Source of the DNA: Telmatospirillum siberiense
GTDB taxonomy: Bacteria > Pseudomonadota > Alphaproteobacteria > Rhodospirillales > Magnetospirillaceae
NCBI RefSeq assembly: GCF_002845745.1
Contig: NZ_PIUM01000036.1
Span: forward strand, 1 to 64,000
Direction of reading: 5' to 3'
Length of the DNA stretch: 64,000 nt
The stretch's first letter is position 1, and each line of letters opens with the position of its first letter. Under the pieces are notes generated by a model. That model saw nothing but the letters and a program-made list of their open reading frames with translations, ran no database searches and was not told the origin of the DNA. Made by a program: the position numbers and the translations under genes. Of the stretch, positions 44,026-57,011 are shown in pieces.

Positions 44026-44304
44026 TTAAGGCGTTCCGCTTTTCCGGCGGATGCGCACCACCCCCTTCACATCGTCGGGGGCGACAGGTTTTCCCTTTCT
44101 GAGAAATTCAAGTTCACCTGAACGGGCGAGGGACAGCGCCTGCTGGCGGACGGCCGTCAGGTAACGGCGCCAGGCGTCCGGCGGGTCGCTGGGCTTGGCG
44201 CGGGTTGCGTGAAAGGTGCGGGCCAGTTCCTGCAGCCCTTTTGACGTTTCGTCGGTCAGGGCGGTCAGCAGGAAAAGGCGAATGGGATCTTCTGTATCGC
44301 TCAT
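44026..44304 (-). CDS. DUF3253 family protein
   Basis: A 92-residue protein ending in the DUF3253 pattern: PPDAWRRYLTAVRQQALSLA, then GELEFLRKGKPVAPDDVKG and VRIRRK, a small winged-helix-like fold. Function unknown. ATG 44304 is used; an upstream TTG (44307) is in frame. Convergent with the ferredoxin gene across the shared terminator. Confidence 0.75.
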   Translation of the reverse strand: MSDTEDPIRLFLLTALTDETSKGLQELARTFHATRAKPSDPPDAWRRYLTAVRQQALSLARSGELEFLRKGKPVAPDDVKGVVRIRRKSGTP

Positions 44305-44772
44305 CAACTTGGTTTAGCATGGTTGACTGGGCTTCGTCGCTTCTTTTGGAGGAGGTGTTGCGAAGTTTAGTGCTGGTTCACAGTTATTTTTGAAATAATA
44401 TAACTGTGCGTCGAGTCTGGTCGCTGATCTGTAGTTTCTGGAAAGTTACATTTGTAACAAATGGAGATGGCTCTGTTAATCATGAATTAAATAGTAATTG
44501 ATGTGATATTGTGTAGTAATGTCTCGTCATTCTGTCATTTGCTGTTTCCTATTTTGATTGAAAATCAATTAGTTTTCGGCGATTAATATATTTCAGATCG
44601 CATAAAGTGTTCTAACGAGTGTAGAGTTTTAATTTATTTCGTGCCGGCATAGGAATATTAGCGGAATTGAAGAAAATTTATTCTGAATAATCCTTTCAAT
44701 TCCTTGACATCACTCGCAGTTTCCCCTTAGCGTTAGAGTTGCTGCAGGTGATCACCTATCGGAAGTGTGCCG
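44305..44772. other. AT-rich intergenic island before the exported protein gene
   Basis: About 470 bp without a gene; 44380-44700 is strongly AT-rich with many short TAAT/ATTA runs. It carries the candidate promoter at 44704-44733. Confidence 0.6.
44704..44733 (+). promoter_or_regulatory. Candidate promoter for the exported protein-TonB receptor pair
   Basis: TTGACA (44704-44709) is a perfect -35 element; TAGCGT (44728-44733), 18 bp further, is a fair -10. Transcription would begin about 30 bp before the gene at 44773. Confidence 0.35.
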
Positions 44773-45300
44773 ATGATCCGCGCTGGCTTGGTGGGGACTG
44801 TGTTGCTGGCGTGCTTGATTTATCCAGGTGCGTGCTTTGCCACGTCTCTTAAAGACCTTCAGATCGCGGTGCGGATCGTCGGGTTCCTGTCCAAGCCGCC
44901 ACCGGTGGGAAGCCCGCTGGCCGTCTTTTTCGATTCGCACAGCAAGGACTCGCGGGACGACGCCCAGAACATCATGGCGTTGCTCTCCGGCGATGCGGAC
45001 AGCGCCAAAACGCCCTTGATGCCGATTCTGGTGGATCTCCACAATCTGGAGGAGGCGCAAGGGGCGCGGGTCGGGCTGATCGCCTTATCCAGCGAAGCCG
45101 GCTATCCCGCCATTCTGGAATTTGCCAAAAAAAACGCGGTCCTTATGATCTCGACCGATCCAGCCTGCGTGCGGGCGGGCATATGTACCGCCGCGGTGGT
45201 CAGCGCGCCTCGGGTCGAGGTGATCCTCAGCCGTCGCGTTTCGGAAATCTCGGATGTCCATTTCATCGAGGCGTTCCGCATGATGGTAACGGAGTACTAG
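44773..45300 (+). CDS. Small exported protein of unknown function, paired with a TonB receptor
   Basis: A 175-residue protein with a signal peptide (MIRAGLVGTVLLACLIYPG, cleavage near CFA). The mature part alternates strands and helices like a small periplasmic-binding or YfiR-like fold (LAVFFDSHSKDSRDDAQ; VLMISTDPACVRAGICTAAV). The CVRAGIC pair of Cys may form a disulphide. It ends one base before the TonB-dependent receptor gene, so the two are co-expressed. I do not recognise the family with certainty. Confidence 0.75.
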   Translation: MIRAGLVGTVLLACLIYPGACFATSLKDLQIAVRIVGFLSKPPPVGSPLAVFFDSHSKDSRDDAQNIMALLSGDADSAKTPLMPILVDLHNLEEAQGARVGLIALSSEAGYPAILEFAKKNAVLMISTDPACVRAGICTAAVVSAPRVEVILSRRVSEISDVHFIEAFRMMVTEY

Positions 45301-45301
45301 G

Positions 45302-47284
45302 GTGAACGGGGGACGCCTCTTCGTTCTCGGCGCATTGATGCTGCTACCTCTCGCCGGCGGAGCCTCCGCCCAGCAGTTCGACTATGGGCGTTACGAGGCC
45401 TTGTTCGGAGAACCGGTGACGGTGAGCGCCACGGGCAAACCCGAGCGGATATCGGATACGCCCGTCATCATGGACGTGATCGGCGCCGATGATATCGCCC
45501 GTTCGGGGGCCCGCGACATCCCGACCCTCTTGCGCCGTCTTTCGGGTATCGATGTGGCTCATTCCTCTTCGGGAACGGCGGAAACCTCCATTCGCGGCTA
45601 TCAGCAGCCTTTGGGAAGCCGGGTCATGGTGCTGCTCAATGGCCGGCAGGTCTATTTCGATGGTTTTGGCGAGGATTTCTGGGCGACCCTGCCGGTGGAA
45701 CTCGAAGAGATCCGCCAGATCGAGGTCATCAAGGGATCGCAAAGCGCGCTTTACGGCTTCAATGCCGTCGATGGCGTGATCAATATCGTGACCTTCGATC
45801 CGGTCGACGACAAGGTCAACATGGCGCGCGCCCGCATCGGCAATCACAGCCGCCGGGACTTGGCCGCCTCGGTGACCCAGTCCCTGGGCGAAGGGGCGGG
45901 GATCCGGATCACCGCCGCCGACGATCATGCCCATGATTTCGGCATCATCAACCGCACCTCCGACAATATGGCCTTCGCCAAAAATCCCAACCGGAAGTCC
46001 GTCTCCGCCGATGCGGGTTTTACCCTGCCGGAGGGCGGAGGGCGGATCGATGCGGAAGCCGCGCATACCGACGTCACCATGCGGTGGATCGCCCTTTATC
46101 CGTTTTTCGACACCCGTATCAAGACCGATTCGATCAAGGCCGGTTATACCGTCGAGACGCCTGCGGGCCAGGTGAATGCTACCGCCTATTACACGGCGAT
46201 CGACATGCCCTGGGTGCAGTCGCAAACCTACGGGACGTTCGATATCACCGACCGGATCGCGGTGGCGCAGGTTTCCGATCTGTTCAAGTGGGGGGCCGAT
46301 GACAGTTTCCGCGTCGGCGCCGAAGGGCGGAGAAGCGAGATGGCGGCCGGCGGCCTGACGGGTGGGGGATCGCTGACCGGCAATCAGACTGCCGGCTCGT
46401 TGATGTGGGAACATAGTTTTTCACCGGCCGTCTCGGCGGTGAACGCCGTCCGTTACGACTATTTCCAACTGGAGCGGAGCGGTCCCAGTCCTCTCGCCGA
46501 TCCTTATTCCAACAGCGACTACGACCGTTCGATCGGGGGCGTATCCGTCAATTCAGCCCTTATTACGAAGGTGAGCGATCTCGACAGCCTGCGCCTATCC
46601 TTCGCGCGAGGTCTGAAACTTCCGTCCCTCAGCGATTTTGGGCAAGTCCAGACATATGTGCGCCGATATGGCGGGTTCACTTATTACGGCAGCCCCTATC
46701 TCGATGTCGCGTCCGTCTACGACTATCAGTTCGGTTGGGAACGCAAGCTGCCCGTGATCGATGCGACGATGAACGCCAATGTGTTTCATGAAATGACCAT
46801 GAAGCACATCAGCAGTCCTTATGGGATGGTGAACGGCGTCTTGAGCTTCACTTCCGGAATGGCGACGGGATCGGTCGCCAACGGCCTGGAGCTTTCCTTG
46901 AATCACAAGACGAGGACGGGCTGGAATTGGGGGGGGAATTACACTTACGAACGGCTGCACGAGCATTTCGACTGGGGTTACCGCAATGCCCAGCCGACGA
47001 ACAAGCTGAACGCCCACCTGGGCTATGCCTGGGACGTCTGGGAAAGCGATCTCTACGCGACCTATGTTTCGCCAACCAAGGGGATCGTCATCACACCGGG
47101 CCTGCGGCCCAAGGCGTCGATCGTGACGATCAAGGATTATAAGATCCTCTCGCCGCGCGTCGCCTGGCACGCCAACGAGTTCGTGACCGTCGAGGCGGTG
47201 GCCGAAAATCTGTGGCCCTACCAGGACAGCGCCCCGCAACGCATGGAAACCAGCTACTATCTGTCGGTGAAGGTCACCTATTGA
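45302..47284 (+). CDS. TonB-dependent outer-membrane receptor
   Basis: A 660-residue protein: signal peptide ending near GGASAQ (residue about 23), plug domain (about 45-165: TPVIMDVIGADDIARSGARD, SRVMVLLNGRQVYFDGF, EVIKGSQSALYGFNAVDGVI) and a 22-strand barrel ending in an aromatic residue (VKVTY). The start is GTG 45302. The plug is of the siderophore/cobalamin/metal type; the ligand is unknown, and no ABC or ExbB genes are adjacent. The end overlaps the convergent hpnL gene by 7 bp. Confidence 0.9.
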   Translation: MNGGRLFVLGALMLLPLAGGASAQQFDYGRYEALFGEPVTVSATGKPERISDTPVIMDVIGADDIARSGARDIPTLLRRLSGIDVAHSSSGTAETSIRGYQQPLGSRVMVLLNGRQVYFDGFGEDFWATLPVELEEIRQIEVIKGSQSALYGFNAVDGVINIVTFDPVDDKVNMARARIGNHSRRDLAASVTQSLGEGAGIRITAADDHAHDFGIINRTSDNMAFAKNPNRKSVSADAGFTLPEGGGRIDAEAAHTDVTMRWIALYPFFDTRIKTDSIKAGYTVETPAGQVNATAYYTAIDMPWVQSQTYGTFDITDRIAVAQVSDLFKWGADDSFRVGAEGRRSEMAAGGLTGGGSLTGNQTAGSLMWEHSFSPAVSAVNAVRYDYFQLERSGPSPLADPYSNSDYDRSIGGVSVNSALITKVSDLDSLRLSFARGLKLPSLSDFGQVQTYVRRYGGFTYYGSPYLDVASVYDYQFGWERKLPVIDATMNANVFHEMTMKHISSPYGMVNGVLSFTSGMATGSVANGLELSLNHKTRTGWNWGGNYTYERLHEHFDWGYRNAQPTNKLNAHLGYAWDVWESDLYATYVSPTKGIVITPGLRPKASIVTIKDYKILSPRVAWHANEFVTVEAVAENLWPYQDSAPQRMETSYYLSVKVTY

Positions 47285-48255
47285 GCGGAGGGGCGACAGG
47301 CCGTGCGTTGGCGGGCGGCCCGGCCCTCCAGAAGTTGCCAGGTCAGCAGGGCGGGAACGCCCAGGATGACCGCCCGCCCGCGTTTCAGGAGAGAGACCGC
47401 CAAGGCCACTTCCGGCGGCAGGCCGAGCACGGCGCCCAGCAGCATGTAACCGCCCTCCTGGACGCCCAGCGCGGCGGGAATGAAGAACGCCCCGCTGCGG
47501 ATGGCGAAGATGATGCATTCCAGCGCCAGGACATCGATGAAGGGCAGGGGATGACCAAGCAGCTTCAAGGCGAGCCAGCCTTCGCCGGCGCTTACCGTCC
47601 AGGCCGCCAGATGAAGCAGGACGGCCGATCCGACTCGCCGATGATCGGCCCAGAGCGCGGTGATGCGGGCATGAATGCCGTTTTCGGCGTCGGGGGCCGG
47701 CCAAACCTTCGGCAACAGGCGGGACGGCAGCGTCTCGAGGAAGCGCATGACGGACGAGCGCTGCAGCAGCACGAAGGCGGCCAGGATGGGAATGCTGAGC
47801 CCCAGCCCGATCATCGCCCAGCGGACCATGTCGCCGGTGGGATGGCGGGTCAGCCAGATGGTGACACCGACAAGGCTGAATAGAAATTGCGCCAGGACTT
47901 CGGCGGTCACATCGACCACGGTCATGGCTCCGGCCGCCGCCGGTCGGATGCCGCCGCAGATGAGCAGGCGGGCTCCCGCCATTTCTCCGGCGAGGGGCAG
48001 AAAGCTCGCCAACTCGCCGACGCCGTCGCGGACCCAGCGGCCCAGGATGAAGGTCATCGGCGTGCCGCCGGTTTCCAGCGAGAACCAGGCCAGGCCACAA
48101 AGGGCGATGGCCAGAGGGTGGTAAAGACTCATCAGCGCGACGCCGCTCCAGCCGGCGCCGGCCAAAGCTCCTCCGACGTCGCCCAGATGGCTGCGGAAGG
48201 CCCAGGCCGTGGCGAGAATGACGGCGATCAGCAGGAAACGGACGAGGGCGGCCAT
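47278..48255 (-). CDS. hpnL: HpnL family hopanoid-associated membrane protein
   Basis: A 325-residue protein with about eight membrane helices of the lysylphosphatidylglycerol synthase transmembrane family; landmarks are GELASFLPLAGEMAGARLL and FFIPAALGVQEGGYMLLGA. Following hpnK and hpnN it is the HpnL type of the hopanoid cluster, probably handling a hopanoid or lipid. Its ATG overlaps the hpnK stop (TGATG). Confidence 0.85.
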   Translation of the reverse strand: MAALVRFLLIAVILATAWAFRSHLGDVGGALAGAGWSGVALMSLYHPLAIALCGLAWFSLETGGTPMTFILGRWVRDGVGELASFLPLAGEMAGARLLICGGIRPAAAGAMTVVDVTAEVLAQFLFSLVGVTIWLTRHPTGDMVRWAMIGLGLSIPILAAFVLLQRSSVMRFLETLPSRLLPKVWPAPDAENGIHARITALWADHRRVGSAVLLHLAAWTVSAGEGWLALKLLGHPLPFIDVLALECIIFAIRSGAFFIPAALGVQEGGYMLLGAVLGLPPEVALAVSLLKRGRAVILGVPALLTWQLLEGRAARQRTACRPSAQ

Positions 48256-49103
48256 CAAGCGGCTCCCGCCAAACGAGCCGCCTCGGCGGCGAAGGTCGTC
48301 AGGACGGCGCCCGAACGTTCGAACGCCGCGGCGGTTTCCGGGGCGATCAGGGCGCGGTATTCGTCGACGCCGCGATAGGAGGGGGGCATGGGACGGTCGG
48401 TCCATCCCCCGGTGGCGGGGTGGCCGTAGACCTCGCTCAAACCGTCTGGCAAGCGTCCGAGGACGGCCACCAGGCGTTCGCGGTCCATCCCGCCGCTGCC
48501 CTCGATGCCGAACACCCTGTCGTTGGCGACCAATCCGGCGCGTGCCAGCTTGCGGCGCATGCGCCGGACGCGTCTGCCATGAAAAAGCATATTGAGGCGA
48601 CCAAGCGCCGACGTCGGCGGTTCCCACGGCACGCGGATGGCGGGGGCTCCGTATTCGCGGGCCAGATCGACCAGCATGTCGAAGACGGTCGGATGCAGAT
48701 GATAGTGATGATGGGCATCGACATGGCCGAGCGGCAGTCCCGTCGCCCGGTAAAGTTCGAACTGGGCGCGCAGTTCGGCGGCCAGTTGCCGGCGAGTCCG
48801 GGGGTTGAAGAAAATACGGACACCCAGGGAAACCAGTCGGTCGGTGAAATAGCCATCCGCTTCGACCAGATCGGGAATCTGCTGCGGGGGCAGAGCGGGT
48901 TTCCCGTCGACCAGGGTGATATGCAGGCCGACACCCAATGTCGGCAGGCGCCGCGCGCGTTCCACGGCGTCCGCGGCGGCATCGCCGGTCACCATCAGGC
49001 TGGCTGCGGTCAGGATGCCGCGTTGATGCGCATCCTCGACGGCTTCGTTGACCGGCAGGGCACGGCCGAAATCATCGGCGGTGACGATCAGTCGCTTGCT
49101 CAT
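48255..49103 (-). CDS. hpnK: HpnK family carbohydrate deacetylase-like protein (YdjC fold)
   Basis: A 282-residue YdjC/ChbG-type protein: LIVTADDFGRALPVN with the metal-binding DD pair, GVGLHITLVDGKP, GHVDAHHHYHLHP with the metal-binding His cluster, and VYGHPATGG. The hopanoid-associated members (HpnK) are thought to deacetylate a glucosaminyl head group intermediate. It overlaps hpnN by ATGA. Confidence 0.87.
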   Translation of the reverse strand: MSKRLIVTADDFGRALPVNEAVEDAHQRGILTAASLMVTGDAAADAVERARRLPTLGVGLHITLVDGKPALPPQQIPDLVEADGYFTDRLVSLGVRIFFNPRTRRQLAAELRAQFELYRATGLPLGHVDAHHHYHLHPTVFDMLVDLAREYGAPAIRVPWEPPTSALGRLNMLFHGRRVRRMRRKLARAGLVANDRVFGIEGSGGMDRERLVAVLGRLPDGLSEVYGHPATGGWTDRPMPPSYRGVDEYRALIAPETAAAFERSGAVLTTFAAEAARLAGAA

Positions 49104-51673
49104 CGCCGCCACCGTGCCAGAAGACCGAACAGGGCGGGCATGAGGATGAACGTGGTCAGCACGGACAATCCAAGCGAAAGAAACAGCAACAACCCCATGG
49201 AGGCGGTTCCCAGATGTGGCGATACGGCGAGGCTGCCAAAAGCCGACCCCGTGGTGAGCGCGCTGAACAGAACGGCGCGGGTGGTGGCCGATTGCAGCGG
49301 ACCGGTCACTCCGGCCCGCCAATTGACGACGTAATAGATATTGAAGGCGACGCCGATCCCCAACAGCAGGGGCAATGCGATGATGTTGGCGAAGTTGATG
49401 GCGATGCCGCTCCAGACCAGTCCGATGACGGTGAACAGCGCCCCCATGACCAGCGGCAGGACGACGAGAATGGCATCCAGCCAGCGGCGCAGCATCAGGC
49501 CGAGAAGGATGGCGATGGCGGCGAGGGCCGACAGGCCGGCCTGCTCGAAGGCATGAATGACGGCTTGGCCCGATTGTTCGATGGAAATGGGTACGCCCGT
49601 CGCGTTGGGCGCGATGGCCGTGGCGATTTTGACGAAATGCGTCATCGCCGCGCGGTCTTCGAGATCTGCCTTGGGAACGACCTGGACCCTGGCGCGGCCA
49701 TCTCCGGTCAGCCATTCCCGGCGCACCTCGGCCGGCAGGTCGGCGAAGGTGACGGGCGCGGCCCGCAGCATTTGCCGCAGGCTGTCCACTTGTCCGGCCA
49801 ATCCGCTGGTCAGGGCCTGTTGGAGTTCCAGGACTCCTTTTGGACCGAGCAGGGAGACTTGGCGTAAGTGTGTGGCCAAGGCCTTGGCCCGCGCGTCGTT
49901 GCCGACAACGGTTTCAAGTTTGGCCGCAGTCGCCGTCAAGGCCTCGATCAGCGCTTCGGGAGACGGGGGGGCGAGAACGCTCGCCGGCGAAAGCGTCGGT
50001 CCCAGCAGCGATGCCAGATCTTGTAAGATGGCCAGTTTATCGTCCTGATGATCCGGCACGAAAGTATCGATCGTCATGGTCCGCGCGACTTCGGGCAGAG
50101 GGTCGAAGCGGTCCGCCAGGGCTTGCGCGTCCTTTTGTGACGGCGTCAGGACATCGATGGCGTAGCTTCCATTGTCCGGATCGCGGGCCAGGTCGAGGAA
50201 CGTCGAGACCGCCTCGTCCCGGGGGTCTTGCAGATGCAGCGGATTGAAATCCATGGGCAGCGACGGCAGCAACATCAGGCCGGCCAGGGCCAGCAGGCCG
50301 GCCGCGCCGACCACGGCTCCGCAATGGCGGACCAGCCAACTGTCGAGACGGGCCAGAGGCAATCCGACCTCGGACTTCTCCGGTGGCGTGGGCAGAAGGG
50401 CGAGCAGGGCCGGCAGGACCGTGAAATCGACGATCAGGGCGATGATCATTCCGCCGCCGGCGATCAGCCCCAGTTGCGAGACGCCGATATAGGCGGTAGG
50501 AAGAAAAGACAGGAATCCGACGGCGGTGGCCAGGGCGGCCACGGACAGCGGTCCAGCCATGCCCCGGGCGGTGGCCGCCATGGCGGGCGTGTCCTCGCCC
50601 GAGCGATGCCGCTCATCGCGAAATCGCACGACGAATTGAATGGCGAAATCCACCGCGATGCCGACGAACATGACGGCGAAGGCCACCGAGATGGGATTGA
50701 GGGTTCCCACCGTCGCGGCGGCGAAAGCCCCCGTTGCCACCAGCCCGACCACCAGGCTGAGCAGGATGGCGATCACCACCCGGCCGGATCGCACGGCGAA
50801 GAACAACAGCAGGGAAACCGCCAGCAGCGATAGCGGGGCCGAAATCTCGACCCCCGCGGCGACGGTGGAAAAATTGGCGTCGGCGAGGGCGACCTGACCG
50901 GTCAGCCGCAGTCTGATCCCATGCTCCGGCGTCATCCCCAGTTCGCGGGCGGCCTGGCGGATGGCTTCCGATGCCTGGGCGCCGGCGACCAGATCGTCAT
51001 AGCGCAGAATCGGCTGGGTGATCAGGAAACGTCTGGGCTGGTCGCGAGACGCGACGTCGCCGAACAAGGATTGCCAGGAGAGAGGCGGGGCGGATATGCC
51101 ATCGGCGATGGCCGCCGCCGGTTCGTCGAGATGGGCGAGCAGGGGAACCAGATCGTCGATGCCCATCAGGCCCCGGGAAATCCCTTCCAGGGCCATGTCG
51201 ACGGCGCCCAGCATGCCGCGCAGCGACGGATCGTGGGATAGCGCCCCCAACATCGGTTGCGCCTGGATCAGGCGGTCCGACAGTTCCGTCAGCGCATCGG
51301 TCGACAGGAATAGCAGGCCATGTTTCCGGAAGAACAGTTCCTCCGGCGGACGGCGGACGTCCTTGAACAGATCCTTTCGCGCCGCCAGCCGTTCCTGCAA
51401 ACGGTTGACCGCGTCCTCGGCCTCGCCCGTGGTCGGGGCGTCGATGATCGCCACCAGCAGATCGGTACCCTGCGGAAAGGCCTTGTCGAAGGCCCGCTCC
51501 GCCTTCCTGAAGGGAAGGTCGGAAGACAGCATCTTGTTTTCGTCGGTGTCGAGATCGAGATGCGTCGCGGCATAGGCGCCCAGCAGGACGGTAAGGACAA
51601 GCGCCGCCAGCGCCACGAGCCTGGCGTGACGCCAGCACCATTCGACGATCGTGGTCAATGTTCTGCCGAGCAT
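49100..51673 (-). CDS. hpnN: HpnN, RND-type hopanoid transporter
   Basis: An 857-residue RND/MMPL protein of about 12 helices: N-terminal helix and large periplasmic loop, SVAFAVMFVGIAVDFAIQFV, a second loop, then helices to the C-terminus. HpnN moves hopanoids from the inner to the outer membrane in Rhodopseudomonas and Burkholderia. It lies 20 bp after uppP and overlaps hpnK. Confidence 0.9.
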   Translation of the reverse strand: MLGRTLTTIVEWCWRHARLVALAALVLTVLLGAYAATHLDLDTDENKMLSSDLPFRKAERAFDKAFPQGTDLLVAIIDAPTTGEAEDAVNRLQERLAARKDLFKDVRRPPEELFFRKHGLLFLSTDALTELSDRLIQAQPMLGALSHDPSLRGMLGAVDMALEGISRGLMGIDDLVPLLAHLDEPAAAIADGISAPPLSWQSLFGDVASRDQPRRFLITQPILRYDDLVAGAQASEAIRQAARELGMTPEHGIRLRLTGQVALADANFSTVAAGVEISAPLSLLAVSLLLFFAVRSGRVVIAILLSLVVGLVATGAFAAATVGTLNPISVAFAVMFVGIAVDFAIQFVVRFRDERHRSGEDTPAMAATARGMAGPLSVAALATAVGFLSFLPTAYIGVSQLGLIAGGGMIIALIVDFTVLPALLALLPTPPEKSEVGLPLARLDSWLVRHCGAVVGAAGLLALAGLMLLPSLPMDFNPLHLQDPRDEAVSTFLDLARDPDNGSYAIDVLTPSQKDAQALADRFDPLPEVARTMTIDTFVPDHQDDKLAILQDLASLLGPTLSPASVLAPPSPEALIEALTATAAKLETVVGNDARAKALATHLRQVSLLGPKGVLELQQALTSGLAGQVDSLRQMLRAAPVTFADLPAEVRREWLTGDGRARVQVVPKADLEDRAAMTHFVKIATAIAPNATGVPISIEQSGQAVIHAFEQAGLSALAAIAILLGLMLRRWLDAILVVLPLVMGALFTVIGLVWSGIAINFANIIALPLLLGIGVAFNIYYVVNWRAGVTGPLQSATTRAVLFSALTTGSAFGSLAVSPHLGTASMGLLLFLSLGLSVLTTFILMPALFGLLARWRR

Positions 51674-51692
51674 GCGAGAATTTTCCTGACGG

Positions 51693-52538
51693 TCAGGCGA
51701 ACCAGAGGAACAGCAGCGAACCGCCGCCGGCCAGCCAGCAGTAGAAGGCGAACGGGTTGAGCGCCTCGAAGTCGTGCTTGCGGAAATAATGCATCAGGAA
51801 GGCGATGCTGGCGAAGGCGGTAACGCCGGCGACGGCGCCGCCGATCAGCGAGACCGTCAGCATGCCGGCGGGAGCCGTGTGATGGAGAAGTTTCGGCACT
51901 TCGAGAATGGCCGCGCCCAGGATGACGGGGGTGGCGATCAGGAAGGAAAAATGGGCCGAGGCGCGGTGCGAAAGTCCCGAGAGCAGGCCGCCGACCATGG
52001 TGGCGCCGGATCGGGAAATTCCGGGGAAGAAGGCGGTGCATTGCCAAAAGCCGATGGCGAGGGCGCCTTTCCATGTCAGCTCGCTCAATCCCTTCTGGGC
52101 GTTCAGAGAATTGTGACGGACACGCAGGCGTTCGCCGAAAAACAGCAGGAAGCCGTTGATGAACAGGAACCCGGCGGCGATCGTCGGAATCCCGAACAGA
52201 TCCTTTAGCTTATGTTCGAACAGAAAGCCGAGAACGGCGGCGGGAAGGGTGGCGATGATCATCAACGTCAGGACCCGGGCGCTCTCGCGCCGCCGATCCG
52301 GCTGGCCGGACAACAATCCGAAGACGATCTCCAGCCAGTCGCGCCAGAAATAGAGCAGCAAGGCTGCGGCCGTTCCGAGGTGCAAGACAACCAGGAAGGG
52401 AAGAAATTCCGGCGCCCGTTGATCGATACCGAGGCCCAGGACCGCCGGCAGGATGACGGCATGTCCCAGGCTGCTGACCGGAAACAGTTCAGTCACGCCT
52501 TGCAAAAAGGCGATGAGAGAGGCGAGAAGAACGGACAT
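51693..52538 (-). CDS. uppP: Undecaprenyl-diphosphate phosphatase (BacA/UppP)
   Basis: A 281-residue membrane protein with both active-site segments: ELFPVSSLGH (E/FxPxSSxGH) and FFPGISRSGAT. It regenerates undecaprenyl phosphate for cell-wall and glycan synthesis. ATG 52538 is placed at the usual family start. It heads an apparent operon with hpnN-hpnK-hpnL, an uncommon pairing of two polyprenyl-linked functions. Confidence 0.9.
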   Translation of the reverse strand: MSVLLASLIAFLQGVTELFPVSSLGHAVILPAVLGLGIDQRAPEFLPFLVVLHLGTAAALLLYFWRDWLEIVFGLLSGQPDRRRESARVLTLMIIATLPAAVLGFLFEHKLKDLFGIPTIAAGFLFINGFLLFFGERLRVRHNSLNAQKGLSELTWKGALAIGFWQCTAFFPGISRSGATMVGGLLSGLSHRASAHFSFLIATPVILGAAILEVPKLLHHTAPAGMLTVSLIGGAVAGVTAFASIAFLMHYFRKHDFEALNPFAFYCWLAGGGSLLFLWFA

Positions 52539-52665
52539 CGAGGCTTTAAGCTCCTGAAGGCGGACGATGATGGCTGGGTGCCACCCTCGATAATGCCGCG
52601 GGAAATTAGCCGAAACCGTGGCGAGAGAGAAGCCCATGCGCGAATAAGGGGAGGCGGGACGGCTT

Positions 52666-53319
52666 TTAGTGCGTCGGACGCTCTTCCAGAGGGGCTTTGA
52701 CGCCGAAGCTCAGGCCCCGGCATTCGACATTATGCTTCCCGGTTGTCCGGTCGACGCTCGGCCGGCCGGCGATTACCGAGGGCGTACGGTCGTAGAGCCG
52801 ATAAACGATCTGGGGAAGCCAACAACGGGGATTGGGTTCGCTTTCCCCCACTTTGCGGAAATGCTCGACCGAGGAAAAGAAACGCGCCTCGCCGCCGTGG
52901 GCGTCGGCGTCGACGACCACCGCCAGGGGATGGCCCGGATGGCGCATGAATTCGATGCCGGGGCGAAGACTGATCCGGCCTTTCTTATGTTCCACGACGA
53001 CGACGCGGGGAATGGAGCCTTTGAAAGCATGCCGGATGCAGGCCGCGATGGCGCGCGAAATGCCCTCTGCTCCCACTTCGTCCGGAACCGCCTTGTCGAA
53101 GGCCTGGCCGATGAAGGTGGCGATGGCGACCTTCAGATGTTCCTGGGGGTCGGGCTGGCCGGGAACGGGTTCACCGGCGAAGCTTTGCAGAACGGGTTTG
53201 GAAAAACTGTCGGCGGCGTGGCGGAAATCCTCCTCGCCGTGGAAGAAGAACCCATATCCGGTTTCGTCGGGCCGTCGCAGGAAGACGGCTTCTGGAAAAG
53301 TCGCGGTGACGGCGGACAT
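52666..53319 (-). CDS. Hypothetical protein next to nifJ
   Basis: A 217-residue soluble protein I do not recognise. It has an N-terminal half with FFFHGEEDFRHAADSF and a C-terminal half with FMRHPGHPLAVVVDADAHGG and a RLYDRTPSVIAGRPSVDRTT segment. Codon use is like its neighbours. ATG 53319 follows AGAGGA. It lies 70 bp downstream of nifJ in the same direction but beyond a hairpin, so it may or may not share that transcript. An overlapping plus-strand frame (52669-53367) is taken to be a shadow. Confidence 0.65.
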   Translation of the reverse strand: MSAVTATFPEAVFLRRPDETGYGFFFHGEEDFRHAADSFSKPVLQSFAGEPVPGQPDPQEHLKVAIATFIGQAFDKAVPDEVGAEGISRAIAACIRHAFKGSIPRVVVVEHKKGRISLRPGIEFMRHPGHPLAVVVDADAHGGEARFFSSVEHFRKVGESEPNPRCWLPQIVYRLYDRTPSVIAGRPSVDRTTGKHNVECRGLSFGVKAPLEERPTH

Positions 53320-53351
53320 GGGCGTCCTCTTTGCGAAAGGGTGGCAGAGAA

Positions 53352-53379
53352 CCGGCCGTTCCGGTGAAGGAACGGCCGG
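53352..53379. terminator. Hairpin downstream of nifJ
   Basis: CCGGCCGTTCC (53352-53362) pairs perfectly with GGAACGGCCGG (53369-53379), loop of 6 nt. It begins 13 bp after the nifJ stop on the minus strand. No T-run follows, so full termination is not certain. Confidence 0.6.
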
Positions 53380-53391
53380 CACCCTTTCAGG

Positions 53392-56949
<3,558 letters not shown>

Positions 56950-56969
56950 GTACCTCGATCCCTAATCCG

Positions 56970-57011
56970 TTAGAACGCCCCGCACGGACGATAATCGGGG
57001 GGCGTTCCTAA
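56970..57011. promoter_or_regulatory. Imperfect inverted repeat in the nifJ leader
   Basis: TTAGAACGCCCC (56970-56981) is mirrored by GGGGCGTTCCTAA (56999-57011) with one extra base, 20-60 bp before the nifJ ATG. It could be an operator or a leader hairpin. Confidence 0.4.

Noticed and set aside
52669..53367. A 232-codon plus-strand frame over the unknown gene next to nifJ
   Set aside because: The minus-strand frame has a better ribosome site and more protein-like composition. Neither has a known family, so this is a preference and not proof.
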